This document shows, piece by piece, positions 27,070-41,509 of a stretch of DNA of 64,000 nt. The stretch is from Denticeps clupeoides (lineage: Eukaryota > Chordata > Actinopteri > Clupeiformes > Denticipitidae). The position numbers and the translations under genes are program-made. The stretch lies in NCBI RefSeq assembly GCF_900700375.1, contig NC_041710.1, positions 22,965,557 to 23,029,556 of the forward strand, written 5' to 3'. Position 1 is the first letter of the stretch; each line of letters starts with the position of its first letter. Below the pieces are notes generated by a model that saw nothing but the letters and a program-made list of their open reading frames with translations, searched no databases and was not told the DNA's origin.

Positions 27070-27704
27070 CTTAAGCACATGCCTATTTGTGTCATGCTAA
27101 GGGGGAGTGAAGAACCCTGTGCCGATTTACTCAAAAATAATCTAGATGAAGATCAGACACCCACCAGCGGGTGCATCAGAAATGTAAAGGTGAGTAATCA
27201 GTAGGTGCACATGTGTGTTGCATTGAACAGGGTGTGGCTTACAACTGAGTGCAAGTGATTTGGTGAAGGTGTGTGTGTTTGTCTGTGTTAGTGGCACAGC
27301 AGCCTCAAATCTATACTGTTTTACCCTAAATATAATCATTTTAATGATGTTTTATACAGAAATAAATCTGCTGCATAGTATTACTGTCTTTAAAACACTT
27401 CCAGCCAACACCCTGCTATGCATAATAATAATAATAATGATAATACATTATGTTTCAGAGCACCTTTCTAAAATAAAAATATACATGATTAATAATTAAT
27501 AAAATTATAAATAGCAGAAAACTTAGCATTATTTGACAACATCAGCTTCTTTACTTACCTGCCATGTTCCTTAATGTACCAATATAAATGTAAAGATATC
27601 ATAAAGAGTCTGTTTAAGGAAATCATATATAGTGCATCTGGCAATATGCTGTGAGCTATTGAACAGTGATGTATTCTTGTTTTCAAGAATACATCACCTG
27701 CTTA

Positions 27705-27705
27705 A

Positions 27706-27733
<28 letters not shown>
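27705..27733. repeat. (AAT)n microsatellite
   Basis: About nine uninterrupted AAT units followed by an imperfect unit. Unstable-length simple repeat in the intergenic stretch. Confidence 0.95.
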
Positions 27734-27737
<4 letters not shown>

Positions 27738-27814
27738 TACTTTGGCCAAAGAACCCAAGTTCTTGTGCTGTGCTGTAAACTAGATGACTGTACACTGCCC
27801 ACAGGGGAGTGTGT

Positions 27815-27965
27815 GAATGACTGGTGTGTGTGAGTGACTGAGTGACTGAGTGAGCCCTGCAGTGGGCTGGCCCCGCACCCTGGGTAAGGCCCCGCCCTGC
27901 GCACAGTGTCCTAGGAGGGCTCAGGGCTCCTCAGCAGGACTAAGCAGTTAAGGATAGTGAGTGAG
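27815..27965 (+). repeat. Diverged interspersed repeat, LINE-tail-like
   Basis: GC-rich block with tandem 'gtgactgagtgactga' followed by 'ccctgcagtgggctgg', 'ccctgcgcacagtgtcc' and 'ggactaagcagttaaggata'. This order resembles the 3' tail of common fish LINE repeats, in which the end reads 'aagcggttaagaaaatg'. The family is not certain. Confidence 0.4.
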
Positions 27966-30264
27966 AGAATAACGAAACAATGTTGTTTGGACAAACTGTC
28001 CCTGTCCTGTCTTCATGTCTTCACCTTCTAACTCTTAACTCGAGTTCAGTAGCAATTTGCTGTGTCACACAAAAATTTTTAGCTTAACACTGGTTCTTTT
28101 AAGAAAGACTTTATATGACAGTGATATGCTTTCATAAAAATAATGGCTTAATATCGGTTATCATACTAGGTTGATTATTGCCAGAGGTAATATTGTTGGC
28201 TAATCCTAATTATTGCTCAATCTTCGAACCACTGGCCAAGCTCAAATTTAATATGCCACTTTATCGATCACTCACAGAAACTTGTGTGCTCATGACATTT
28301 GACTAGATGAAAGGACTAGAAGCGACTAAATGATTTTAGTGGAGGCATTCTTACAGAAGACCATTATTTATGTCGCATATAGTGATTGAGGTTAGAGGTT
28401 AAGGTGCATCTGTTTGTAACAAACATAACAAGGCATGCAAAATGGACATCACTTCTTGTTTTAACCACTTCTCACTACATAATGTCAGCTATTTCTAAAA
28501 GGAAATGGGGAATGGCACCCATACAGGGTTTAACAAAATGATTCCAGTTCTTAAATGCGAAGGTCATAACCACATTACATTGCATGGCATTACATAATAT
28601 TGGAGCATGTTAATTTTTTTAGGGGCAGAGGTTAAACAATATGGTGCTATTAATATTCAGCCTCCAACATGTGAAAGACTGCATCTACATTGATGTCATG
28701 GGATAGATATCATAGATAGCATTAACATACTGAGTGTGTAAGGCTGACTCTCACCAATGCAGCATGTAAATATTACATGTATGGACCAATGACATTACCT
28801 GAAAGCTGCTGCCAGAACTAATTCATAATGCCCCTGCACTTTAGTATAACACATATTGACCATCATGTCTATGTCAGCATGTATAAGTCCTGTACTGTGT
28901 GTGCCTTTCAGTGCACTCGTTTTTATAGTGGTTTGAGTATGTGTAGCCCATGGTGGTGCTGGTAGTACAGGAGCAATTAAAGTTATCTGGTGTTGTCAGG
29001 GTTCTCACATCAAAGACTTCATCTATTTAGTGTTGGAGCCAAGGCTGATAGTTAATCTCGGCATCAGCCAATCTGAGAGAACTGACTGTGCTGTCCTAAC
29101 CTATCCCTTCTATACTTTGAGTCTTCGTGTCAATCGGCGATAACAGCCATAAAGATATTATTGCAATTAGCTGTATCCTGTTTCATTTTGGTGCCTTTTT
29201 TTTTTGGCTCTGGCTTTTCAAACAGGGTGCCAGTAGCCTAGACCAGGCGTTACCAGTGAAGTTCCTGTTCTGTGTTGGAAGAATTTCGAATTCCAGTTCT
29301 GAAACTGCAACATAACCCCTGGTGGGAGGTCATTGTTATTACTTTAATATTGAAACGTTGTTTAAAGGTGCAGAGGTGCAACAATGTGGCAAATATGGCC
29401 CGTGTTCCTTGAGTGTATGTACCTCAAAACAGAAATCTTAGGCGAGTCCAAAGGAAGGCAGTTTAGATTGGTTAGGTTAGGCCTCAATTACTGTAGTGAC
29501 TTTGTTTCAGTGACTTAAATAGTGGAAAGCCTTACGTGTGGTCAGCAAAAAAGCCTTACGTGTGGTCAGCAAAAGGGTAATGAGTGCTGACCTCTGTCCC
29601 CTGATTAAGAACCTACAGTATCAGAATGTGGACCATGGAACAATGGAATATGCTCCTGCCTGCTCCACTGAAGTCAGGATTGGCATCAATTCCCTTTTTA
29701 CTTTTTCACTTGCATGGAAGGATTGAAATGTACTAGAAGGGCAGATGTAAAAAGGCAAAGAGGGGAATGAAGATTTGAAGATTTGATGTTTTGATCTTCT
29801 TATGACTGCGCTTCCTTCAGGGGTCACCACAAAGATTTGACAAAAGTTTTATGACGGATGCCCTTCTTAATGCGACAAATATGTGGTCACATATTTGTTG
29901 GGCATTCAATAAGTATTGAATGCCAATGATGTGCATTCAATACTTATTTACTGATCCATTTAATTCATAAAACTGTTAACATTCCAGTTAACATGATGAA
30001 CATGCATATTAATGTAATTTGAAAATATTTTTGTCTGCTGGTATCAGCAGGTATTACATGATATTCATGAGTCACGTACATGGTTTGTTCATCAATAAAT
30101 AAATCAATATGTATTCCCAGCAGCTGCACACGTTGCATTGTGAACCATTCCGAGGTCAGACTGCCCCGCCTGTTCATGAAGAATAAATGTTTAAAGGATT
30201 TTTTAAAGCTTCATTACTGACAGGACATTCATGGAAAACAGTGGGTTGAAACATCAAAAGGTGC

Positions 30265-30270
30265 TTTATT
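30265..30270 (-). terminator. Candidate slc34a2 poly(A) signal
   Basis: TTTATT here is AATAAA on the minus strand, about 1 kb after the slc34a2 stop codon. Another candidate is at about 30537. Which one is used cannot be told from sequence. Confidence 0.4.
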
Positions 30271-31271
30271 GTTGGACATGACTGTATCTAAGTTATTGAA
30301 ACATAAACATGCTTTTGCAAAAGGAACATTTTTTTTATTTCAAGTACAAATCTCTATAGTTTAATTTCATTTCATGAGCATTAATTGTAACATATGTTAT
30401 GAGACCATCTAAATGTTCATACACAAAAAATACATATATTTCAGTACAAAATGCATAAGCTCTAAAATATAATTTCATGTTTTTATTTGTGTTGAAATAT
30501 TCATGACGATCAAGCACTTCTAATGATGTATACTGTGTTTATTGGAGAACACAGAATGTCCTTTTTCAAAAAGCAAATGTGACTGTCTGACTTATGACTA
30601 TGTGACTGAGTCAGAACATTTGGTATGCTTGTTTCTATCAATGCATTACAATTATTTAGTTTCTGTTTTGGCTTCACTCTTCCCAGAAGAGTTTTTTTAA
30701 AAATGAAATAATGTATGCACATTATTAACCATATAAAACACTATCTTGCATCAATAAATTATTATCATGAGAAACTGAAAAAAAATGTTCATTCAAGCAT
30801 ACATTCTTATATTGCTTAAACACAATTCTTGAATACTTAAATCTGTTATCACAGAGAATAAGGGAATAGGGCATATGGAACTGTTTTAAAACTGTCGCTA
30901 AGCATGGGGTTTGTTCACTAATATAAGGTCAAAGATGGACAGAAAAACGGTAAGGAAACTCAATCTTGATGTTTCATCCAGAATGAAGAATTCGTTTTTT
31001 TTTTCTACAAGAAACTGGTAACAACCAAGCCATTGTTTTGTGTTCCTCATTCAACATATAGCTGAAGTTCAAAAATAGCGCCCATAATATTGAGTCAGAT
31101 GAAGGACTATGAGACACTCCATTAATCAATCTGGTCCTGATGCACTGTTTTCTTTTGATATATAATCCTATGGAATGTAACGGCATTCAAAAGAAGAATT
31201 TGTTCCCTTTATCACTGGCATATGTTGATATTGTCACATATTATAAAATGTACACTGTTGGTGTGATTTTG

Positions 31272-34200
31272 TTATAAACCTGTTGCTTTGAGGATAACCA
31301 CAGAATTCATCTCATGAGGCTGGTCTTTCTTATTTTCTTTCTCCTTATTCTCCTCAGAAATCTTGCAGCACTTGCAACAGCAGCAGACGTGGGCTGTAAT
31401 GACAGAGATCACATGGTCCCATGGCTTCAAAGAATGAGCACACAGTGGCAGGAAGTCCCAGGTTCTCAAACAGGGCAGTAGCCACTGTGGACAGTGACAC
31501 TGCAGTACATTCACTACTGTAACAAAAGTAATGAGAACAATGATAGGGACACCTATGCCAGCTAGCACCGGCCAGCCAGCTACAGAGAGACCAAAGACAA
31601 GGAAAGGAATGATGAAGAAGAACGCGAGGATGTAGACCACAGCAAACCATCGGTACTTTGCTGTCTTGTTTCCCAGTGCCTTGGCCAGCTGGATTGGGAA
31701 ACGCATGAAGGGGATGGGGTACCAAAGTATGATGCCAGACATGTTGAAAACCAAGTGAACAAGAGCAATCTGAGGAAAGGGAAAATGTGGTTTATAGGTT
31801 TGTGTCTTTAGTGTGCCTTTAGTGTGTAAAAAGAATGCAAAGAAATATTTGTTTGACTGACCTGCAAAGAGCTTCCAAGTGTTTCACTTGGACTGGCCAT
31901 TGCAGCCAAAATGGCAGTTGTAGTTGTGCCAATATTTGACCCCAAAGAAAGAGGATATGCTCTCTCAATGCTTATGATCCCAAAACCTTAACAAATACAC
32001 ATACACTGTTAGTTGGAAAAAATGAAACACTTCTCATGACAACTCCATACTCGTTCAGATAAGCCCACATTATTTCTTCCTGGAATAACCCAGCACCGAT
32101 GCTATTCCAGCATGAACACATTTGACACCATTCGTATTGACTGGATGTGACGTTCTGCCATATTTACTTACCCACAAGGGGGGTGATGGCAGAAGTAAAG
32201 ACAGAGCTGCTCTGGACAACAAAAGTCATGCCTGCTCCAACTATGATGGCAATGTATCCGGTCACCCAACCAAAGGGGAATGGGAAATCTGTAGTGAGGA
32301 ATATAACAAAGCTCCATTATGGATTTGCAGTATTTAATGACCTATGTAACAATGTCCATTTTAACACTGCTGGGACCTGTTGCCAGCACAATATTCCCAT
32401 TCGATTTACTTGATTGATAAATGAATTATTTTTACTATTGTTATTATTATTGTTGCATAAATCCACCCTGGCAGCTTAATTATTATTGTACTTAATCACT
32501 CAGCTTTAACTCTGTAATATGAAGAGTTGCTGCTCACCTGTGTTGATGATCTTTTTGATGACCAAGGCAACCTGGCCTTTTAGCATAGAGTTGAGGAGCT
32601 TTACTATCAAGATGAGGCACAGGCAGAGCACCAGCAGGGAGGAAGCCAACAAGATCAAACCCACCACCATGTCTGACAGGTTGGTGTCCACAAAGATGTG
32701 GCTACCTGTTGAAACACATTAGCAAACGTTCAAGTGGGTGAGTTGTTTCAGCAGCTAGCAGACGAACAGAACCCGTCTACTATTCGCCTTAATAGCCTGT
32801 CTGCAAGGATACCTCTCTGTATATTTTGTACACATAGCTGAACAGTTGCACAAGAAGACTTTCTTTGTTTGGGTTACATAAAAAAGGTCTCATCCGGTCT
32901 AATCAGGGCAAAAAAATGCACAGTAGTGTAAGGGAAAGGTTGGACGGACAACATACACAGGGTGTTCGTGTTCAGAAAAATGCTAGTTAAATGTGCAAGT
33001 CAGTCAAACGTACATTTCTTGATGTTTATGGTCTGTGATATATTCTTCAGGGTCCAAGTGAATTCACCATCGGTCCAACAGAAGGAAGGAGATGTGCAGT
33101 TCTCCACCCCAGGCACGGTCACGTTCATCAGGGTCTGAGCAATAAATATTCAATAATAATCACCAGGAACTGTGCCCAAACTCAGCATTTCTATCGCATT
33201 CATATATTAGCATGTTGCCTCAGCGATATATTTTCGACCCTTACTGTGTTAGTGAATGTTTTACACCAAATCTTGATGAGGCTCTTGTTTTTTACTTCAG
33301 GGTCACCAGTAGCAATTCCGCTAATAACCGTTTTGTCCAACTGTTCAAAGGGTCAGAGAGAGTCCAGTTTAGAATAATATCTGAAGAGGTAATGATGGCA
33401 ACAAGATATAACTGTTCATGGGGACTAGACCAGCATGCCTACCTCAATGATCGAGTGTGTGAGGGGGTCAGTAATGACTTTGAGCAGTGCGGGAGCATTG
33501 CCACTTCGAATGTCGAAGGCCTTTATCAGCAGCTCGGTGAATCTGTACATATAACCAGTAGCCACCTCCAGAGGCAGCAACACCAGAACAGATAACCAGT
33601 TGAAGAAGTCGTGTACTGTGGCACCTGCAAAGGCCCTGGACACAATATTCATCTTTATGTCTTGTGACTCTGACATTAACAAATAAAAGATCATGATCAT
33701 TTTGACTGACTGGTAACAATAAATAATAAATAACGATGCACACAATGAAATGTGTCCTGCGGTTTTAACCATCACCCTTGGTGAGCAGTGAGCAGCCATG
33801 ACAGGCGCCCGGGGAGCAGTGTGTGGGGACGGTGCTTTGCTCAGTGGCACCTTAGCGGCACCTTGGCGGATCGGGATTCGAACCGACAACCTTCTGATTA
33901 CGGGGCCGCTTCCTTGACCGCTAGGCCACGACTGCCCCCTGGTGTGTTGATATGTCTGATAAAGTTTATCTGAAATTAGTCAGTTTCACATTTTATTACA
34001 ATTTCAGACTGAAAACTATTGAAGTCTGAGGCATTTCATTAAATTGTGATGCATTCTGCTGTCGTGTAAGGGTTGTGCAGTTCTGTATGTAAGCCAAGTA
34101 AAGTCACCTGCGAAACATGCTCCTGTCACCAGCCTGGGTCATTGCCACTATGGTATTTGTAATGGATGTGCCAATATTAGTGCCCATGATGATAGGAACT

Positions 34201-35150
34201 GCGGTCTGAACCTGTAACACTATTAAACATAAGGAAAATCACCAGTTGCCATGCTGCTGTCATGCCTGCCACAATTTTAACACTGTCGAGTCAGACTCAC
34301 ATCCAGAGGCCACCATGCTGACCACGATGGAGGAGGACGTGCTGGAGCTTTGTACGAGTAGGGTGACCAACATCCCAATGACCAGGCCGGCCAGTGGGTT
34401 TGAGAGCACCTCATTTTCTTGGAAAATATCCCCTGCGACTTTTCCTGGTCAAAACAAACCAAACTTTATACTCCATGCAAACTTGAACAAAATGCACAAT
34501 TAATACATGCAATATCTTTTCCAAATTACTCTAACAAAACATATTTGTAACATTGTCTAATTTAAATTTGGATTCATTTCAGGTAAAAATGTTTAGATTA
34601 GTGGAATATTTCTGTGCACGTACCTCCAACAAGTTGAAATGCAGAGCTAAGGATGTCCAGAGAGCAGACAAACATGTAGAGGAAGCCAACCAATAGAATG
34701 ATCTTCCCTACAGAGGTCACCACCCTGAGAATCTTCGCTTTGGTATTCAACTCTGTGAATGGGGTAGACAGACAAATTGTTCAACATTCAAAAAACCATA
34801 GTCATTTTGAATGTTTGCATTTGATGACAGATGATCTTACCAGACCATTTCTCGCCTGTATCCAGCAGTTCTGGCAGGTCCCATGGGTCCTGCTCAGACT
34901 CACCCTCGATCAGAGCCACCGTGGAGTGGGCTGGGCCAATGGACTCATTAACTTTGTTGTAAGATGAATGAACAGAGACAGAATGTTGTAGTGATGGACA
35001 AGTAAAAATCACAATAATGTGAATCAACCTATATGCCATTTTTACATTTATTCTATGAATGTGAATAAAAAAAATTAAAGTGTACATACCACCGAGGTCG
35101 TCTTTTTGCTGATCCAGACAGTGAATTTCAATGTCTGGCCTAGGAGCCAT
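31272..35150 (-). CDS. slc34a2: Sodium-phosphate cotransporter NaPi-IIb
   Basis: Apical membrane Na+/phosphate cotransporter of epithelia. Twelve coding exons join in frame to 624 aa: 35150-35090, 34951-34841, 34752-34624, 34444-34301, 34219-34108, 33635-33443, 33340-33245, 33134-33014, 32705-32538, 32288-32172, 31986-31862, 31769-31272. Both family repeats with the QSSS motif are present ([30 protein letters not shown]), and so is the large extracellular loop between them with several N-x-T/S sites and paired cysteines. The N-terminus is cytosolic ([15 protein letters not shown]). The C-terminus has a Cys cluster ([10 protein letters not shown]), shorter than the long Cys-rich tail of human SLC34A2, and ends in TGL, a class I PDZ-binding motif. 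Fish often have two slc34a2 copies; which one this is cannot be settled here. A SINE A lies in the intron at 33636-34107. Confidence 0.96.
33741..33939 (-). repeat. tRNA-derived SINE, family A
   Basis: Near-complete reverse copy in an slc34a2 intron. At right is the tRNA-like head (minus strand: 'cagtcgtggcctagcggtca', then B-box GGTTCGAATCCC). Then come 'cactgagcaaagcaccgtcc' and 'gctgctcactgctcaccaag'. Little divergence, so a fairly young insertion. Confidence 0.9.
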
Positions 35151-35827
35151 CAGCTGTCAAAGCAGAGCCCAACTTTTATTAGACATATTTTTATAGAACA
35201 GATGTTATTCTGCATCTTAGCATGTTTTATATCAAATGTATTGATATATGGCTTGTTATTCAGTGTCTACCTCAATAGGACCTCATATGACATAATGTAG
35301 CAATAAATTATTTTGATAATTGTGTAAGAATGTGCTGTCTCCAAATTGTTAGCAATTTATTGTGCAAAAGAAAATCAATGTGAAAAAATAAAGTTATTTT
35401 TTTTGTCATCTACAGTATATTAAGTCGGACTTTGGATTTTATTATTATGAGGAACATTATATATTAAAATTGGATTATTTAAAATGAAAGAAAAAAAATA
35501 TTGAATAAGTACAACACTCAAGCACCAATGACAACCTGTACAAACTTAACCAGAAGAAATATCCATTTTAAGGCATCTTTAATGCACTGTTTTTTCCAGT
35601 TAAATGAATGCAATTAAATCAATGCATGTTTTATAAAGTATATCTGTATTCTGCCTAGTCTCTGTAAACTGCTTAATACACTAAACAGCTAATCACACAT
35701 CATCCATAATACAATATCTTAACACAAGGAAGGAAAGTTTACAGGATTTTTCATTCTTTTTTCCTGTGCCTGGTGTAACTGGATAAAATCTCAGTGGTCA
35801 GACTCTAGGCAAAGAATAAAGACTTAC

Positions 35828-36004
35828 CTGGGACAGTTTGTTTGTTTCTGTGTCTTCAGCGATAGGGTTGCAAGCCTATCGGCACTATAAGACCTGATAT
35901 CCTGACGTATGGAACCTTTTTTTGTATTCTTCAGTAACTGAGTAAAGTATTACTTTTCTGTCCGTTCAAGTGAAACATATCCCTCCTGTATCACCACACA
36001 CTCT
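35828..36004 (-). other. slc34a2: Noncoding first exon of slc34a2 (5' UTR)
   Basis: A strong donor (CAG|GTAAGT on the minus strand) ends this block at 35828, and the next exon begins with the acceptor just ahead of the ATG at 35150. The upstream end is set by the TATA box at 36028-36035, placing the transcription start near 36000. Inferred; no transcript evidence. Confidence 0.55.
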
Positions 36005-36027
36005 CCTACAGTTCCAGGGGAGCCAGG

Positions 36028-36035
36028 CTTTTATA
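36028..36035 (-). promoter_or_regulatory. TATA box of slc34a2
   Basis: TATAAAAG on the minus strand, about 30 bases before the inferred transcription start. The flanks are not CpG-rich, unlike rbpj, chic2 and crmp1 in this window, which fits a tissue-restricted gene. Confidence 0.55.
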
Positions 36036-36039
36036 CTAC

Positions 36040-37482
36040 ATGGAGGCAGGGAGGAATCCCCATGTCCAAGGTTAACCTGAGCGGTGATAAAAGCAGGGCA
36101 GGGTAGGCCAGACTCTGTGTGGGCGGGAGCATAATGTGGGACAGCAATCAATGCACTTTGTGTCAGTCAATGAAAAATGTGAACAGTCACATGTCTTTTC
36201 AATGTGTGGAAGAGAATGTGTGTTGGGGAGGTGTGTGTGTGTGTTCTACACTAACAGAAAAGAACAGTACAGATGCAATATCTAGTTTAAAATTCAGTGT
36301 ATATCAGATTATTTTGCTCCTTTGTTTCTTTTATATTTATAATTTTCTGCCTTTCCAGTACACAAAAGTGACAGGGCTTGCCCAGAAAATGAGAGTTGTT
36401 TCTAAATGATGTAGCACAATGTTGCTATATGATATTTTATGATAAGATGCCCAAGGGCAGTGCCTATTTATTTCAGCACAAAGGCATCAACACAGCCTAA
36501 TCTGCTTTTTCGTGAAAACATTAAACATGCCCACAAAACTACTGTAATTGTGTATATAAGAAATTCTTTGCATTAACAGTCACAGTCTAAGCATGAATGC
36601 ACTATTAGGCAAAGAATAAAAAATAGCTGACTGAAAGAACAAGAAATGTACCACATGAAAAAAAATAATTTGAATATTTTGTATGAAAAATAAGATACTG
36701 ACTCCAGCATTGAACAAATAAATGGCTTTTTAACAGTCTTGACACTGAGGGATGTCCTGTCTGTATACATCAAGTATGCACTAAATGATTAAGATGTGAA
36801 ACATCATTAGACACAACACACAAATTGGTCACCACACAATGCCACTTGTGTTTCATGCTTCTACTAATAATAAATCATATCTAGTAGCTCCCCCTGCTGT
36901 TACAGACTTTTTAAACTAAGCACGGATAGATACACTGATGGAATGGATTAGTATTGCCCATCATTCAGGACCGGAAAGAAGGGGGAAAACTGTGTTGCTA
37001 TTTTAGTGGACCAATGGCAAAACGAACTGGTTCTTCTGGTCTAATGAACGGAGAGATTGTGCCGGAGCTCCATATTTTCCACAACCCATGGTCCTAATTT
37101 GAATACTGGGCTACTGGTATTTTGAGTCTGTTTAATGTATGAAGCACCAGTCATATCAGCATTCTGGATAGAACATCAGATGAGTTTAATTTCATATCGT
37201 GTTGTACTGTATGGGTTGGGGAACACTGGTGTATCGTAAACATTGTAGTATTGTAATATTCAGGGCCCAGTATAGTGGATGTGCAGCATGAAGAGGTTGT
37301 CCCCACAATTCTCTTGTGGCTCAGGGTGCAAATGTCCACAGGCAGGAAGTTGTATCTGGTTTTTTCCAATCCATTCACCGAACAACTGCAATTCTTCACA
37401 TGTTTGCGAAACCATGATAATACATGTGCTCTAGCCAGCATTATCTATCTATCTACATTTGTATAGCATTAATCAGACACCC

Positions 37483-37525
<43 letters not shown>

Positions 37526-37600
37526 GTTATTAGAGTGCGAGAACAGTGTCATTTGGATGTGTATGCAGATAAGAGAACATTGCCGAACTGTCCGTCTCCT
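36040..37600. other. Intergenic between slc34a2 and chic2
   Basis: The spacer between two divergent genes. It contains a fragment related to the MITE at 41510 (about 37360-37430), a SINE B tail piece (37451-37487), and an (ATCT)n microsatellite (37485-37526). The remainder is AT-rich and unremarkable. Confidence 0.6.
37485..37526. repeat. (ATCT)n microsatellite
   Basis: About ten uninterrupted tetranucleotide units grown out of a SINE B tail fragment that ends in 'cccttatct'. A few further units lie at 37443-37454. Confidence 0.95.
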
Positions 37601-37889
37601 TAGGTTCTCTATCGTCATCGTCTCCGCGCATTGACGTCACACATTTACGTAGGCCCGCTAGTGACGTCAACACGGTGTTCACGCGACAATTCGCGCAGGT
37701 CTCGTCAAGGACCTGCGGCGGATGTTGATGTTTTGGTTTTGATCTCTTTGAGGGCGGTGATTTTTTACACCCCATTTCTTCCCCGGTCGTGCTGCAATCT
37801 CGGGTCCGCCTGAAGGTCGTCTCCGCGCCGTGAACTGGGTCGCTCTCTCGGCGCTTCTCGCGGGAAGCGGCAGGCCGAGGCGGGCTATG

Positions 37890-39787
<1,898 letters not shown>

Positions 39788-40720
39788 CGTAAGCTGTCCC
39801 CGAGCCTTCGCCGTGGCCTTCCGTGGTGCCTTGCTTGGTACTGTCACAATTGTTTAGTGGCTTCTGGTCGCAAATTTTTTTCTCGTGCACACGAGAAAAA
39901 AAAAAAACGTTCTGTCTTTGCTCTCGACTCTGAGAGCTGTTGTTTACACTTGGCCACCTGTCACTTACAGTGGGATCAGTGTGTGTGTTGACATGCAGGT
40001 CCCTCGTCTAAGCACAGGCATGCTCACTGGTCCCCAGCACAACAAGCCACAGAAAGTCTTCTTTATGTCCATACTGGAACAGTCACCTTCAAGTTTTTGT
40101 TTCCGTCACACCCCTCACCTCTCCGTCCCCAAAGAAGGGCGGCATGACTGTCTGTAAAATGGGCTGGCGAGCGAGTAGGCCACAAAAAAAAAAAAAAAAA
40201 ACAGCTGCCATGCAGGACAAACCTCGGCACAATCCAGCCTCCTCTCACCTTACCACGTCTTGAACTGTCGAGAGACAATCACGTGAAACCGGGACACTCT
40301 GGGATTCTTGACAAAGACGCTTTCCCACAGATGGTTCCATGATGTCATTTATGTTACTGGCTGTGTGCAGAACGATGCATGTAGCCTAGGAGCTGGTAAG
40401 CAATGCACCAATGAAAACAGCAATGCAGCACAATTTTTTAAGAAAACGTTTTCCGTATTATCTTTTCTTCTGGTATATTAGTAGTATTTTTGTTTACCTT
40501 GTCAGCATTGTATTCTGGGGGTTAATATAGTTTTATTCATACTATTTTTGTGTGCATTCATGTGCAAGCTAAATTGGGGGTGGGGGTGGGGGGTATGTTG
40601 ATGGCGTCAGTGTACCTCGAGTGGCCTGGACCACTGAAGTAAATAAATAAATGGATGAGACGTTTCTTTTAAATGGCAAGAGATTGGTGAGGGGCACATG
40701 CTCCCCCTTCCAAAGCAAAA

Positions 40721-40726
40721 AATAAA
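40721..40726 (+). terminator. Candidate chic2 poly(A) signal
   Basis: AATAAA about 930 bases after the chic2 stop codon; a weaker cluster (AATAAATAAAT) stands at about 40642. Use is inferred. Confidence 0.45.
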
Positions 40727-41276
40727 AGCTGATCATCAGTTCTGTCTCACCCTGATGGGTTCGGTTTTGGTTAAAAGGGGCTAGTTCACTGTAGTCACTT
40801 TACAGAAATGTCCATCAACAGTTGCTTTTTTTTGGGTGGTATTTCAGAAATTCTCCCTGCAATTAATGTTAACTGGTATACGTTTTAATTATAACGTGGA
40901 AGTGGTTGATGCAGTTTGGTTGGATGTGATGCATTTTGAATTTGGATTCTTTACATTCGGATTGAGAACATCTTTATGAAATACTCCACTGAACAGGAAA
41001 GAATCGATTGCCACTGATTCACACCGAATCCCAGTTGAGCAGCAGGGGACATTTCTTCAGTTTTGCTAATGTAATATTAATTCAGTTGTCAAACTAGACA
41101 AGCGCCTAGAAAATAATCGCAGCCCTAAGAGGATGAGCTTAAGCTCAGGGTTTCCCAACTTGCAAAAACAAGCAGCCTGTTTTCTGTACACATGAAGATC
41201 GGAATGATTAAAATGACACCGTCTACATCAAATGAAGCCTGTTCACTCTGTTATCGTAATGCAGGCTCACTGTAGG

Positions 41277-41301
41277 TGTGTGTGTGTGTGTGTGTGTGTG
41301 T
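41277..41301. repeat. (TG)n microsatellite
   Basis: About twelve uninterrupted TG units between the chic2 3' region and the MITE. Confidence 0.95.
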
Positions 41302-41509
41302 CTTGTTTGCAGATGATTATATGTACAGGTCTCTCTCAGTTTATTTTGTCACTGAACCTGAACCCAGGTAATGTTCTCAGAGTATTTATGTACAGTATGT
41401 GCAGTAATAAAAATACCCTTATACTTCTTTCGAGACTCTTATTTTACTTCCATACTGCTAAGAACGCCTACTGATATAATCTTACAATAGTTGTAAAATG
41501 TACTCTTAA

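Larger units (their letters stand above)
24440..31271. other. Intergenic between rbpj and slc34a2
   Basis: The largest gene-free stretch (6.8 kb). It contains an internally deleted Tc1-like element (24539-25032), AT-rich sequence (25040-26200), a SINE interrupted by a LINE (26230-27069), an (AAT)n microsatellite (27705-27733), a diverged repeat resembling a fish LINE 3' tail (about 27815-27965), a tandem duplication of about 24 bp (29528-29576), a short repeat remnant (29795-29885), a hairpin of GCATTCAATA units (29902-29948), and the probable slc34a2 3' UTR (about 30250-31271). SEL1L3 and SMIM20, which sit here in human, were not seen. Confidence 0.6.

Noticed and set aside
33425-33889. Minus-strand frame of 154 codons starting upstream of an slc34a2 exon
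   Set aside because: Only the part from 33635 to 33443 is exon. The upstream part is intron and SINE.
37485-37526. Regularly spaced repeat considered as a CRISPR-like array
   Set aside because: It is an uninterrupted tetranucleotide microsatellite with no spacers, in a vertebrate genome.
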